From Marinobacterium sediminicola (GTDB taxonomy: Bacteria; Pseudomonadota; Gammaproteobacteria; Pseudomonadales; Balneatricaceae): DNA of 64,000 nucleotides. The position numbers and the translations under genes are program-made. The stretch covers positions 2,604,001-2,668,000 of the forward strand of contig NZ_CP092123.1 of assembly GCF_022343685.1 (NCBI RefSeq), given 5' to 3'. The notes below the pieces were generated by a model that had not been told where the DNA came from, made no database searches, and saw only the letters and a program-made list of their open reading frames with translations. This document shows, one piece after another, positions 56,982 to 64,000 of this stretch. The stretch's first letter is position 1. The number at the start of each line of letters is the position of its first letter.

Positions 56982-58700
56982 TCACTCCTGCGTCACCCGG
57001 ATCACTTCTTCCAGGTTGGTGAGCCCCTGCAGTGCCTTGGCACAGCCATCTTCATACATGGTCCGCATCCCCGCCGCACGGGCAGCTGCCTGCATCCGTC
57101 CGGCATCAGCATGATCCAGCGCCAGACGGCGGATCTCTTCATTCATCTGCAGCAGCTCATGGATGACCAATCGCCCGTAAAACCCTGTTCCCTGGCAATG
57201 AGAGCAACCGGAGGCACGCCATAATTGCAACGGCCCCTCTGCCTTGGCAAATCGAGACAGACCCAATTCACGCTCAACTTCAGGGAGCACCTCATAGGGC
57301 TCTCGACAATGGGGACAAAGCACACGAACCAGACGCTGGGCCAGAACCGCATTCAGCGTTGATGTCAGCAGATAATCCTCCACGCCCATCTCCAGTAAAC
57401 GAGTGATGCTGGATACGGCATCATTGGTGTGCAGGGTGGATAACACCAGATGCCCGGTCAGCGCCGATTGGACACAGATACGGGCCGTTTCCAGGTCACG
57501 CATCTCGCCCACCATGATGACATCCGGGTCCTGACGCACGATGGAACGCAGCGCGTTGGCAAAGGTCAGCCCGATGGAGGACTGCACCTGAATCTGATTG
57601 ATCCCGGCCAACTGGTACTCCACCGGGTCCTCAACCGTGATCAGTTTGCGCTCCGGGGTATTGAGCTGATGCAAGGCGGTATACAGGGTGGTGGTCTTAC
57701 CGCTGCCGGTCGGACCGGTGACCAGAATCATGCCGTTCGGGATCGCCAACAGCTCGTTCAGCTGACGGTGGCAGTCCTCGGTAAAGCCAAGGGATTCAAA
57801 GTCGAAAGAGATGCTTTCTCGATTGAGCAGGCGCAACACCACGCTCTCGCCATGCATCGTGGGAACGGTGGAAACACGCATGTCCAGGTCTTTGCCCTGC
57901 ACCCTCATCTCGATGCGACCATCCTGCGGCAACCGGCGCTCGGCAATGTTGAGCCGAGCCATGATTTTAACGCGCGAGATTACCGCCGGTGAGAGCTGTA
58001 CCGGCGGCGCTTCCCCCTCTTGAAGCACCCCGTCGATGCGGTAGCGTACCTTGAGCTGATTCTCGAAGGGTTCGATATGGATATCTGAAGCTCGGGCATC
58101 CACGGCGCGCTGAATGATCAGGTTGACGAGGCGAATTACCGGCGCACCGCTTGCTATATCCATCAGCTCTTCAACGCTTTCCTGCTGATCTTCAGACGGC
58201 GTGACATCGGCGAGGATATCCCCCATCTGGCTCTGGCCTTCGCCATAGACCTGATCCAGCACCTGAACAATCTCCGAGCCAATCGCGACACGAGGCCTGA
58301 CTTGCTGGTCTCGCGCCATGATAACGGCATCGATCAGGAAATGGTTGAAGGGATCGGCCATCGCCAGCGTCAGCAGGCCATTTTCAACCTGCAGTGGCAG
58401 CACCTGATTGTCACGCATGAAGCGCTCGGACAGGCCGGGTTCGGGGTCACAGTCAGCGCTTAACTCAGCAAGGGACAGCACAGGCTCGTTCAGATGGCGG
58501 GAAAGGGCGTTGGCCATGTCGCGCTCCGCGACCAGGCCAAGGCGCACCAGTAATGTTGGCCAGGAAGCCGGCTCAGGCTGCGACTGGCGCATCTGGCTGA
58601 CACGCTCAAGGTCACTGCCACTGATCAGACCAGAGCTGACCAGCTCATTGACCAACACCTCCTCAGGATCCTGCTGCTGGGAGGCCGCTAACTCACTCAT
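56982..58700 (-). CDS. gspE: Type II secretion ATPase GspE
   Basis: 572 residues. N1E/N2E domains (about 1-180) bind GspL. The ATPase core has VTGPTGSGKTTTLYTALHQL (Walker A, about 328), VEDPVEYQLAGINQIQV (Asp box), DVIMVGEMRDLETA (Walker B) and a His box. A tetra-Cys zinc site follows, with CPHCREPYE and CSHCQGTGFYGR about 40 residues apart. First gene of the operon; a GGAGGAATGAA stretch precedes the ATG. Confidence 0.95.
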   Translation of the reverse strand: MSELAASQQQDPEEVLVNELVSSGLISGSDLERVSQMRQSQPEPASWPTLLVRLGLVAERDMANALSRHLNEPVLSLAELSADCDPEPGLSERFMRDNQVLPLQVENGLLTLAMADPFNHFLIDAVIMARDQQVRPRVAIGSEIVQVLDQVYGEGQSQMGDILADVTPSEDQQESVEELMDIASGAPVIRLVNLIIQRAVDARASDIHIEPFENQLKVRYRIDGVLQEGEAPPVQLSPAVISRVKIMARLNIAERRLPQDGRIEMRVQGKDLDMRVSTVPTMHGESVVLRLLNRESISFDFESLGFTEDCHRQLNELLAIPNGMILVTGPTGSGKTTTLYTALHQLNTPERKLITVEDPVEYQLAGINQIQVQSSIGLTFANALRSIVRQDPDVIMVGEMRDLETARICVQSALTGHLVLSTLHTNDAVSSITRLLEMGVEDYLLTSTLNAVLAQRLVRVLCPHCREPYEVLPEVERELGLSRFAKAEGPLQLWRASGCSHCQGTGFYGRLVIHELLQMNEEIRRLALDHADAGRMQAAARAAGMRTMYEDGCAKALQGLTNLEEVIRVTQE

Positions 58701-58996
58701 TTCATTCCTCCTCGCCTGCAGTGGCAGACTCAGAGCATGAAAGCGGTACCAACGTGCCTGTTTCAGTACCCCCTGAACGCACGACCTTTGTTACGGCCAG
58801 GACGGAACGTCTATCCCATACTATAGACACTAATCGAACAGACGTTGGACACTCGGCCTGTATATTTTTTGCAACGCGTGATGTTTCTGACAGGACTGTA
58901 AATCAGGGTTTACAGGCTGTGTGGCATGAAGAAATGGTAGAACCTTGAGGATACAGGGATGGGCCTGCCGGTCCCTGGCAGATCCCTGCAATGGAA
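58701..58996. other. Promoter region of the gsp operon
   Basis: About 296 bases between gspE and the TRAP gene end. It holds a TATAGT -10-like box on the minus strand within an inverted repeat: ACGTCTAT (58807-58814), ATAGAC (58823-58828) and AGACGT (58840-58845), which could be an operator. No clear -35 and no -24/-12 promoter were found. Confidence 0.45.
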
Positions 58997-60325
58997 TCAG
59001 CGGTAAAGCAACTCCGGCAAAAAGAGCGCGATCGGGGCAATGAATACGATCAGCGCCAGGCGCACGATGTCGGCGCACCAGAACGGCGTCACACCCTTGA
59101 AGATAGTGCCCGTTTTCACATCTCTCAACACCGCACTGAGTACGAAGACGTTCATACCCACCGGCGGTGTAATCAAACTGATCTCGGTCACAACTACGAC
59201 GACTATCCCGAACCACACCAGATCAAAGCCCATGCTCGCCACCAGCGGATAAAACACCGGTACCGTCAGCAGCATCATCGACAGGCTTTCAAACACCATG
59301 CCCAGCACGATGTAGATACCCAGTATCGCCAGAATGACCACGATCGGCGCGACGTCCAGCGCGGTTACGAACTCCAGCAGCATGTCCGGCAGACCGGCAC
59401 GGTTGATGAAGTCGGAGAAGATCAGTGCACCGATCACCACCGCAAACAGCATGGCCGAGGTGCGCGCCGTATCGGTCAGCGTCTCGAACAGGTTGCGCAG
59501 CGTCAGACGACCACGGAACAGGGTAATCAGGAAGGCACCACCGGCACCGATACCCGCCGCTTCGGTCGGGGTGAAAATGCCCAGGTAGATACCGCCCATC
59601 ACCACGGTGAACAGTACCAGTACGCCCCAGACACCCTTCATCGCCTGCAGACGCTCGGGCCATTCGGTCTTTTCGCCCGCCGGACCGGCACTGGGATCAC
59701 GCCAGACGACATAACGCACGGCCACCAGATACAGCAGGATACCCAGGATGCCCGGGATGAAACCGGCCGCGAAGAGTTCACGGATGGAGGATTCGGTCAG
59801 CAGACCGTAGATCACCAGAATCACGCTGGGCGGGATCAGGATACCCAGGGTACCACCGGCCGCGATGGACGCGGTCGCCAGCGCATCAGAGTAACCGTAC
59901 TTGCGCATCGGCGGCATCGCCACCTTGGACATGGTGGCAGAGGTCGCCAGACTGGAACCGCAGATGGCGGAGAAGCCGCCACAGGCCACCACTGTTGCCA
60001 TCGACAGGCCGCCCTTGCGGTGGCCGAGGAAAGCGTTGGAAACAGCGTAAAGCTCATGGGACAGGCCTGAGCGGGTGACCAGGTTACCCATGAGAATAAA
60101 CAGCGGAATCACCGACAGGCTGTATTCCTGCACGGTGTCGATCACGCGGTTGGACGCCATGGACAGGGCGCCTGTCCAGCGGAAGTTGGCGATATTGCTC
60201 AGTTCAAGCCCCTGCAAAAAGGCAAAGCCAAAGAAGCCGACCAGGCCCATGGCAAATGCGATCGGCATCCTTACCACAATGATCAGGAACAGGAGGACGG
60301 CAAAGCCGATCAGTACAACTGACAT
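58997..60325 (-). CDS. dctM: TRAP transporter large permease (DctM)
   Basis: 442 residues, about twelve transmembrane segments. Family motifs include MPIAFAMGLVGFFGF near the N-terminus, LSVIPLFILMGNLVTRSGL, GTLGILIPPSVILVIYGLLT, GIFTPTEAAGIGAGGAFLI, and ISLITPPVGMNVFVLSAV at the C-terminal end. It moves the substrate with Na+ or H+ in the DctPQM complex. Order P, Q, M in one minus-strand operon. Confidence 0.94.
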   Translation of the reverse strand: MSVVLIGFAVLLFLIIVVRMPIAFAMGLVGFFGFAFLQGLELSNIANFRWTGALSMASNRVIDTVQEYSLSVIPLFILMGNLVTRSGLSHELYAVSNAFLGHRKGGLSMATVVACGGFSAICGSSLATSATMSKVAMPPMRKYGYSDALATASIAAGGTLGILIPPSVILVIYGLLTESSIRELFAAGFIPGILGILLYLVAVRYVVWRDPSAGPAGEKTEWPERLQAMKGVWGVLVLFTVVMGGIYLGIFTPTEAAGIGAGGAFLITLFRGRLTLRNLFETLTDTARTSAMLFAVVIGALIFSDFINRAGLPDMLLEFVTALDVAPIVVILAILGIYIVLGMVFESLSMMLLTVPVFYPLVASMGFDLVWFGIVVVVVTEISLITPPVGMNVFVLSAVLRDVKTGTIFKGVTPFWCADIVRLALIVFIAPIALFLPELLYR

Positions 60326-60351
60326 AAAGAGATACCTGTGTCCGAGTGAAG

Positions 60352-60867
60352 TTAGGCTTTATTCTGAAACAGAATGCGATAGACGCCGTAGGTGATCATG
60401 CCGAAGGCAGTGGCCCAGCTCATGATCGCGATGTACTGCACGACGTAACCGGACGGCATGGCCAGGAATTCGGTCACCACGCCACGACGGATGGAACGCT
60501 CGCCCAGCTCGAAGATCCGCAGCGCCAGAAAGTACAGCGACGAGGACATCACCAGCGCAGCCAGCAGTGCCAGCACCTTGACCACCCTGGAGCCGAGAAA
60601 ACGGTCCAGCAGGTCGACGACGATATGGCCGCCGCGCCAGGTCACGACCGGCATCGCGGCGAAGACCATCACCGCCAGACCGATCTCGGTCAGTTCGGTG
60701 CCGCCATGCAGCGGGCTGTTGAACAGATAACGCCCAATGACATCGACGCAGGTCAAGGCCATCAGAGAAAAAAGAACCAGCGCGGAAACCACTTCGAGAA
60801 AAAAGGCCAGCCATCTGGCCGGCCCTTTCTCGTCATAATGCGCTTTCAGCCAAGCGGCAAATGACAT
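60352..60867 (-). CDS. dctQ: TRAP transporter small permease (DctQ)
   Basis: 171 residues, four transmembrane segments. LVLFSLMALTCVDVIGRYLF with GGTELTEIGLAVMVFAAMP is the DctQ signature. Lies two bases after the dctP stop. Confidence 0.92.
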   Translation of the reverse strand: MSFAAWLKAHYDEKGPARWLAFFLEVVSALVLFSLMALTCVDVIGRYLFNSPLHGGTELTEIGLAVMVFAAMPVVTWRGGHIVVDLLDRFLGSRVVKVLALLAALVMSSSLYFLALRIFELGERSIRRGVVTEFLAMPSGYVVQYIAIMSWATAFGMITYGVYRILFQNKA

Positions 60868-60869
60868 GC

Positions 60870-61916
60870 TTACTCCTGAACTTTTGCAACAACCTGGGCT
60901 TCATACTCACGGGCAATCTGGCGCAGTTCCTCAAGAGCGCTTCGTGCATCCACAGCCAGATCGGCTACGCTTTCAATCCAGGCTTCATCGATGCCTTCAG
61001 CCAGCGCCTTGTATTCCTGAGCCAAGGCGTCGTTCTCGCCAACCACATTGATCTTAACTCCGCTGGCACGCGCCTGCTCCAGACCTGCGATGTCCGACTG
61101 ATCCTGAGCCCAACCGCCCAGTGCAGACAATTTTTCACCTGAGACACTGAGGATCGCGTCACGATCTTTCGGGTCGAGGTCATCAAGGAAATCCGGGCTG
61201 ATGAAGAAGGAGAAACTGCCCAGATACATGCCACCCGGCAGCTGGGTAGTATCACTGATCACCTCATCCAGGCGCAGGTTCTTGACGTCACAGACCGGCA
61301 GGAACACGCCGTCGATGACACCCTGCTGCAGCATTTCGTAAACCTTGGGTGCCGGCGCAGAGACAGGCACCAGTCCCGCTTTTTCACCAATCACGGACTG
61401 AACGCCACCACCAACACGGATTTTCTTGCCCTGGAGATCAGAGATGGAGTTGACCGGGAAAGTACTGTGGATCTGACCCGGTCCGTGGGTGACCAGCGCG
61501 ACCAGCTCCAGGCCGTCAAACTCATAGGTATTCTGGAAATATTTCTGGTGCACACGCCAGTGAGCGACAGAAGCCGCCTCGGCCGATACGCCCAGCAACG
61601 GTTGTTCAACGATCTGGGTTGTACGGAAGCGGCCCGGCACGTAACCGTGGTAGCCCCAGCTGGCATCGGCCACACCATCTTCCACCAGGTTGAACATGGT
61701 CTTCGGGTGGCCCAGGTTGTACTCGACCACCAACGTCACGCGGTTGTCAGTGGCCTCTTCGATCCACTGCTTCCAGGTGGGCAGCACCACTTCATTCACC
61801 GGGTGCGTAGGTGGCATCCAGCTGGCGAAACGCATCACGGTCTGGCTCCAGGCTGAAGCAGAGAATAGGGTACCGGCAGCAGCCAGTGCCAGGGCGGCAA
61901 ACTTCGTCTTTTTCAT
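60870..61916 (-). CDS. dctP: TRAP transporter substrate-binding protein (DctP)
   Basis: About 348 residues with a signal peptide (KTKFAALALAAAGTLFSASA). Mature part starts QTVMRFASWMPPTHPVNEVV. Typical DctP elements: GHPKTMFNLVEDGVADASWG, LQGKKIRVGGGVQSVIGEKA, and VYEMLQQGVIDGVFLPV. The periplasmic receptor sets substrate choice. The next genes upstream break down aromatic meta-cleavage products, so an aromatic or related organic acid is a reasonable guess. The ATG at 61916 has AGG upstream and begins the signal peptide cleanly. Confidence 0.92.
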   Translation of the reverse strand: MKKTKFAALALAAAGTLFSASAWSQTVMRFASWMPPTHPVNEVVLPTWKQWIEEATDNRVTLVVEYNLGHPKTMFNLVEDGVADASWGYHGYVPGRFRTTQIVEQPLLGVSAEAASVAHWRVHQKYFQNTYEFDGLELVALVTHGPGQIHSTFPVNSISDLQGKKIRVGGGVQSVIGEKAGLVPVSAPAPKVYEMLQQGVIDGVFLPVCDVKNLRLDEVISDTTQLPGGMYLGSFSFFISPDFLDDLDPKDRDAILSVSGEKLSALGGWAQDQSDIAGLEQARASGVKINVVGENDALAQEYKALAEGIDEAWIESVADLAVDARSALEELRQIAREYEAQVVAKVQE

Positions 61917-61989
61917 GGGTCGTACCTGTCTTGTTATGGTTATCAAGTGCTATTACTTGTTGCTTGGTGTGTCGAAAAAGTCATAAGCA

Positions 61990-62013
61990 AAGGGCCTGCA
62001 AAAGCCGGCCCTT
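61990..62013 (-). terminator. Possible terminator or attenuating hairpin between aldolase and dctP genes
   Basis: AAGGGCC - 10-base loop - GGCCCTT just after the aldolase stop, without a proper T-run on the minus strand. May only reduce read-through. Confidence 0.4.
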
Positions 62014-62019
62014 CGGGTT

Positions 62020-63042
62020 TTATTGACGCTTGAGCAGATCCAGAGCCACGTCCACGATCATGTCTTCCTGACCACCGACCATGCGGCGCTTGCCCAGCTC
62101 GACCAGAATATCGACGGTCTTCAGGCCGTATTTTTCAGCCGCCACTTCGGAGTGACGCAGGAAGCTCGAGTAAACGCCGGCATAACCCAGCGCCAGAGTT
62201 TCGCGGTCCACGCGGACCGGACGGTCCTGCAGCGGACGCACGATGTCGTCAGCCGCATCCATCAGCGCATACAGGTCGGTGCCGTGCTCCCAGCCCATCT
62301 TGTCGAAAGCGGCAATGCACACTTCCAGCGGTGCGTTACCGGCACCGGCCCCCTGACCGGCCAAGGACGCATCGACACGGTCACAGCCCTCTTCCACTGC
62401 AACGATGGAGTTGGCTACACCGAGTGCGAGGTTGTGGTGGGCATGAATACCGGTCTGGGTCGACGGCTCCAAAACATCCTTCACCGCACGAAAACGGTCA
62501 CGGATATCCTGCATACCCATGGCACCGCCTGAATCGACCACGTAGATACAGTTGGCACCATAGCTCTCCATCAGTTTGGCCTGCTCGGCCAGGCCCTGAG
62601 GGGTCTGCATGTGACTCATCATCAGGAAGCCGACCGTATCCATGCCCAACGTGCGGGCATGTTCGATATGCTGGCGGGAAACATCCGCCTCGGTGCAATG
62701 AGTCGCGACACGCACGATGCGGGCACCCGCTTTGTAAGCATTTTCCAGATCGTGAACGGTACCAATGCCGGGCAGCAACAGCGTGGCGATCTGGGCATGC
62801 TCGACCACTTCAGCGACCGCTTCGATCCATTCAAGATCGGTATGCGCGCCAAAGCCGTAGTTGAAACTGGAGCCCTGCAAACCATCGCCGTGCGAGACCT
62901 CGATGGAATCGACTTTCGCCTTGTCCAGCGCACGGGCGATATTCTGTACGTTCTTGATTGAGTACTGGTGGCGCACCGCATGGCTGCCGTCGCGCAGCGT
63001 CACATCAGAGATATAGAGTTTCTTGCCGGGATTGAAGGTCAT
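62020..63042 (-). CDS. dmpG: 4-hydroxy-2-oxovalerate aldolase
   Basis: 340 residues, DmpG/BphI/MhpE family. [18 protein letters not shown] near the N-terminus carries the metal-binding Asp and catalytic Arg. [18 protein letters not shown] and [20 protein letters not shown] give the two metal His residues, and [18 protein letters not shown] is the C-terminal signature. It splits 4-hydroxy-2-oxovalerate into pyruvate and acetaldehyde, which is channelled to the dehydrogenase encoded 12 bases upstream. Last steps of phenol, biphenyl or phenylpropionate meta-cleavage. Confidence 0.95.
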   Translation of the reverse strand: MTFNPGKKLYISDVTLRDGSHAVRHQYSIKNVQNIARALDKAKVDSIEVSHGDGLQGSSFNYGFGAHTDLEWIEAVAEVVEHAQIATLLLPGIGTVHDLENAYKAGARIVRVATHCTEADVSRQHIEHARTLGMDTVGFLMMSHMQTPQGLAEQAKLMESYGANCIYVVDSGGAMGMQDIRDRFRAVKDVLEPSTQTGIHAHHNLALGVANSIVAVEEGCDRVDASLAGQGAGAGNAPLEVCIAAFDKMGWEHGTDLYALMDAADDIVRPLQDRPVRVDRETLALGYAGVYSSFLRHSEVAAEKYGLKTVDILVELGKRRMVGGQEDMIVDVALDLLKRQ

Positions 63043-63053
63043 GTTTGTCGTCC

Positions 63054-63986
63054 TCAGTTAACCAGTGACTTGGCGATGCGCTCGGCAGTACCCAGCGCAG
63101 CAGACGTCATGATGTCGAGGTTGCCGGCATAGGCCGGGAGGTAGTGGGCCGCACCTTCCACCTCCAGAAAGATGGAAGTTTTCAGGCCACTGAACTGGCC
63201 ATGACCCGGAATGTGGATCGGCTGATCCTCAGGGATCTCGTCAAATTGCACTTTCTGCTTCAGGCGGTAGCCCGGCACATAGCTTTGTACGGCAGCCGCC
63301 ATCTCCTCAACGGACGCTTCCACCTGCGCCTGATCGGCCTTCTCTGACAGAACGTACACGGTATCGCGCATCAACAGGGGCGGCTCGGCAGGGTTCAGGA
63401 TGATCACTGCCTTGCCCTTGCTGGCTCCCCCCACCACTTCGATTGCTTTGGTGGTGGTCTCGGTGAACTCGTCGATGTTGGCACGGGTACCGGGGCCTGC
63501 GGACTTGCTGGAGATGGAAGCGACGATCTCGGCATAGTGCACCTTGGCCACGCGGGATACGGCTGCCACCATCGGGATGGTCGCCTGGCCACCGCAGGTC
63601 ACCATGTTCACGTTGCCCTCGTTGATATGCTGCTCCAGGTTAACCACCGGCACACAATAGGGACCGATTGCCGCCGGGGTCAGGTCGATAAACTTGAGCG
63701 ATTCCTTTTTGCCGCGCAGGTACACCTCGTTGTGCATATGCGCCTTGGCCGAGGTCGCATCAAAAATGATATCGATCTCCTCGAACACCGGCATATTCGC
63801 CAGTCCCTCCACCCCTTCGTGGGTGGTGGCAACGCCCATGCGCGCAGCACGGGCCAGGCCATCGGAATTAGGGTCGATGCCCACCATCGCGCCCATCTCC
63901 AGGCACTCGCTGTTGCGCATGATCTTGATCATCAGATCGGTACCGATGTTACCGGAACCGATGATGGCTACTTTGGTCTTTTTCAT
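63054..63986 (-). CDS. dmpF: Acetaldehyde dehydrogenase (acylating)
   Basis: 310 residues, DmpF/BphJ/MhpF family. [20 protein letters not shown] is the NAD-binding fold. The catalytic Cys lies in [20 protein letters not shown], and [20 protein letters not shown] is conserved. It oxidises acetaldehyde to acetyl-CoA in complex with the aldolase. The start codon is 14 bases from the window edge; other pathway genes (a hydratase is usual) should lie beyond it. Confidence 0.95.
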   Translation of the reverse strand: MKKTKVAIIGSGNIGTDLMIKIMRNSECLEMGAMVGIDPNSDGLARAARMGVATTHEGVEGLANMPVFEEIDIIFDATSAKAHMHNEVYLRGKKESLKFIDLTPAAIGPYCVPVVNLEQHINEGNVNMVTCGGQATIPMVAAVSRVAKVHYAEIVASISSKSAGPGTRANIDEFTETTTKAIEVVGGASKGKAVIILNPAEPPLLMRDTVYVLSEKADQAQVEASVEEMAAAVQSYVPGYRLKQKVQFDEIPEDQPIHIPGHGQFSGLKTSIFLEVEGAAHYLPAYAGNLDIMTSAALGTAERIAKSLVN

Positions 63987-64000
63987 TCTGACTCCTGCTG

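Overview
The window looks like chromosomal DNA of a marine-type gammaproteobacterium, probably near the Oceanospirillales or Pseudomonadales. The grounds are overall base composition, an E. coli-type PyrC, a fused CysNC, AhpC/Dps, a complete GspA-N type II secretion set, TRAP transport and a meta-cleavage pathway end. The genus cannot be fixed from the sequence alone.

Layout. (1) 1-19.6 kb, all minus strand: a surface-polysaccharide locus. Read in transcription order it runs from a beta-CASP metallo-hydrolase, a broken hepT/mntA pair and a phosphomannomutase, through an SLC13 permease with cysQ-cysD-cysNC, then rmlB-rmlA and a dTDP-3-acetamido-3,6-dideoxyhexose set (3,4-ketoisomerase, acetyltransferase, aminotransferase). 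It ends with a Wzx flippase, a PAPS-type sulfotransferase, three glycosyltransferases, a Wzy-like membrane protein and the start of galE. The part from about 0.6 to 5.9 kb is markedly AT-rich. (2) 20-25 kb: housekeeping genes (pyrC, dps, ahpC with a wrecked ahpF, a PH-domain protein, an AI-2E family permease, a thioesterase). (3) 25-29.4 kb: gspB, gspA and a VpsR-like sigma-54 activator. (4) 29.4-48 kb: an accessory region with two copies of one module. Each copy is a secreted metzincin metalloprotease gene (plus strand) convergent with a prealbumin/SpaA-like repeat adhesin gene (minus strand). IS110 and IS5 elements and a DsbA-like gene lie between the copies. (5) 48-58.7 kb: a minus-strand gsp operon (E F G H I J K L M, a GspC/N-like gene and D). 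gspD carries a stop codon and a frameshift. (6) 59-64 kb: a DctPQM TRAP transporter, then 4-hydroxy-2-oxovalerate aldolase and acetaldehyde dehydrogenase.

How the parts may work together. Both protease genes are preceded by near-identical 106-nt GEMM (cyclic-di-GMP-I type) riboswitches. Each is followed by an identical hairpin that buries the Shine-Dalgarno sequence, and both genes share a sigma-70-like promoter block. Both adhesin genes have -24/-12 (sigma-54) promoter sequences, and a GAFTGA-containing activator of the VpsR type is encoded next to gspAB. The most interesting reading is a c-di-GMP-tuned matrix or attachment programme of secreted protease plus repeat adhesin, with a type II secretion system as the likely exporter and a possibly sulfated polysaccharide as a companion product. 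The riboswitch, promoters and duplication are visible in the sequence; the joint function is inference.
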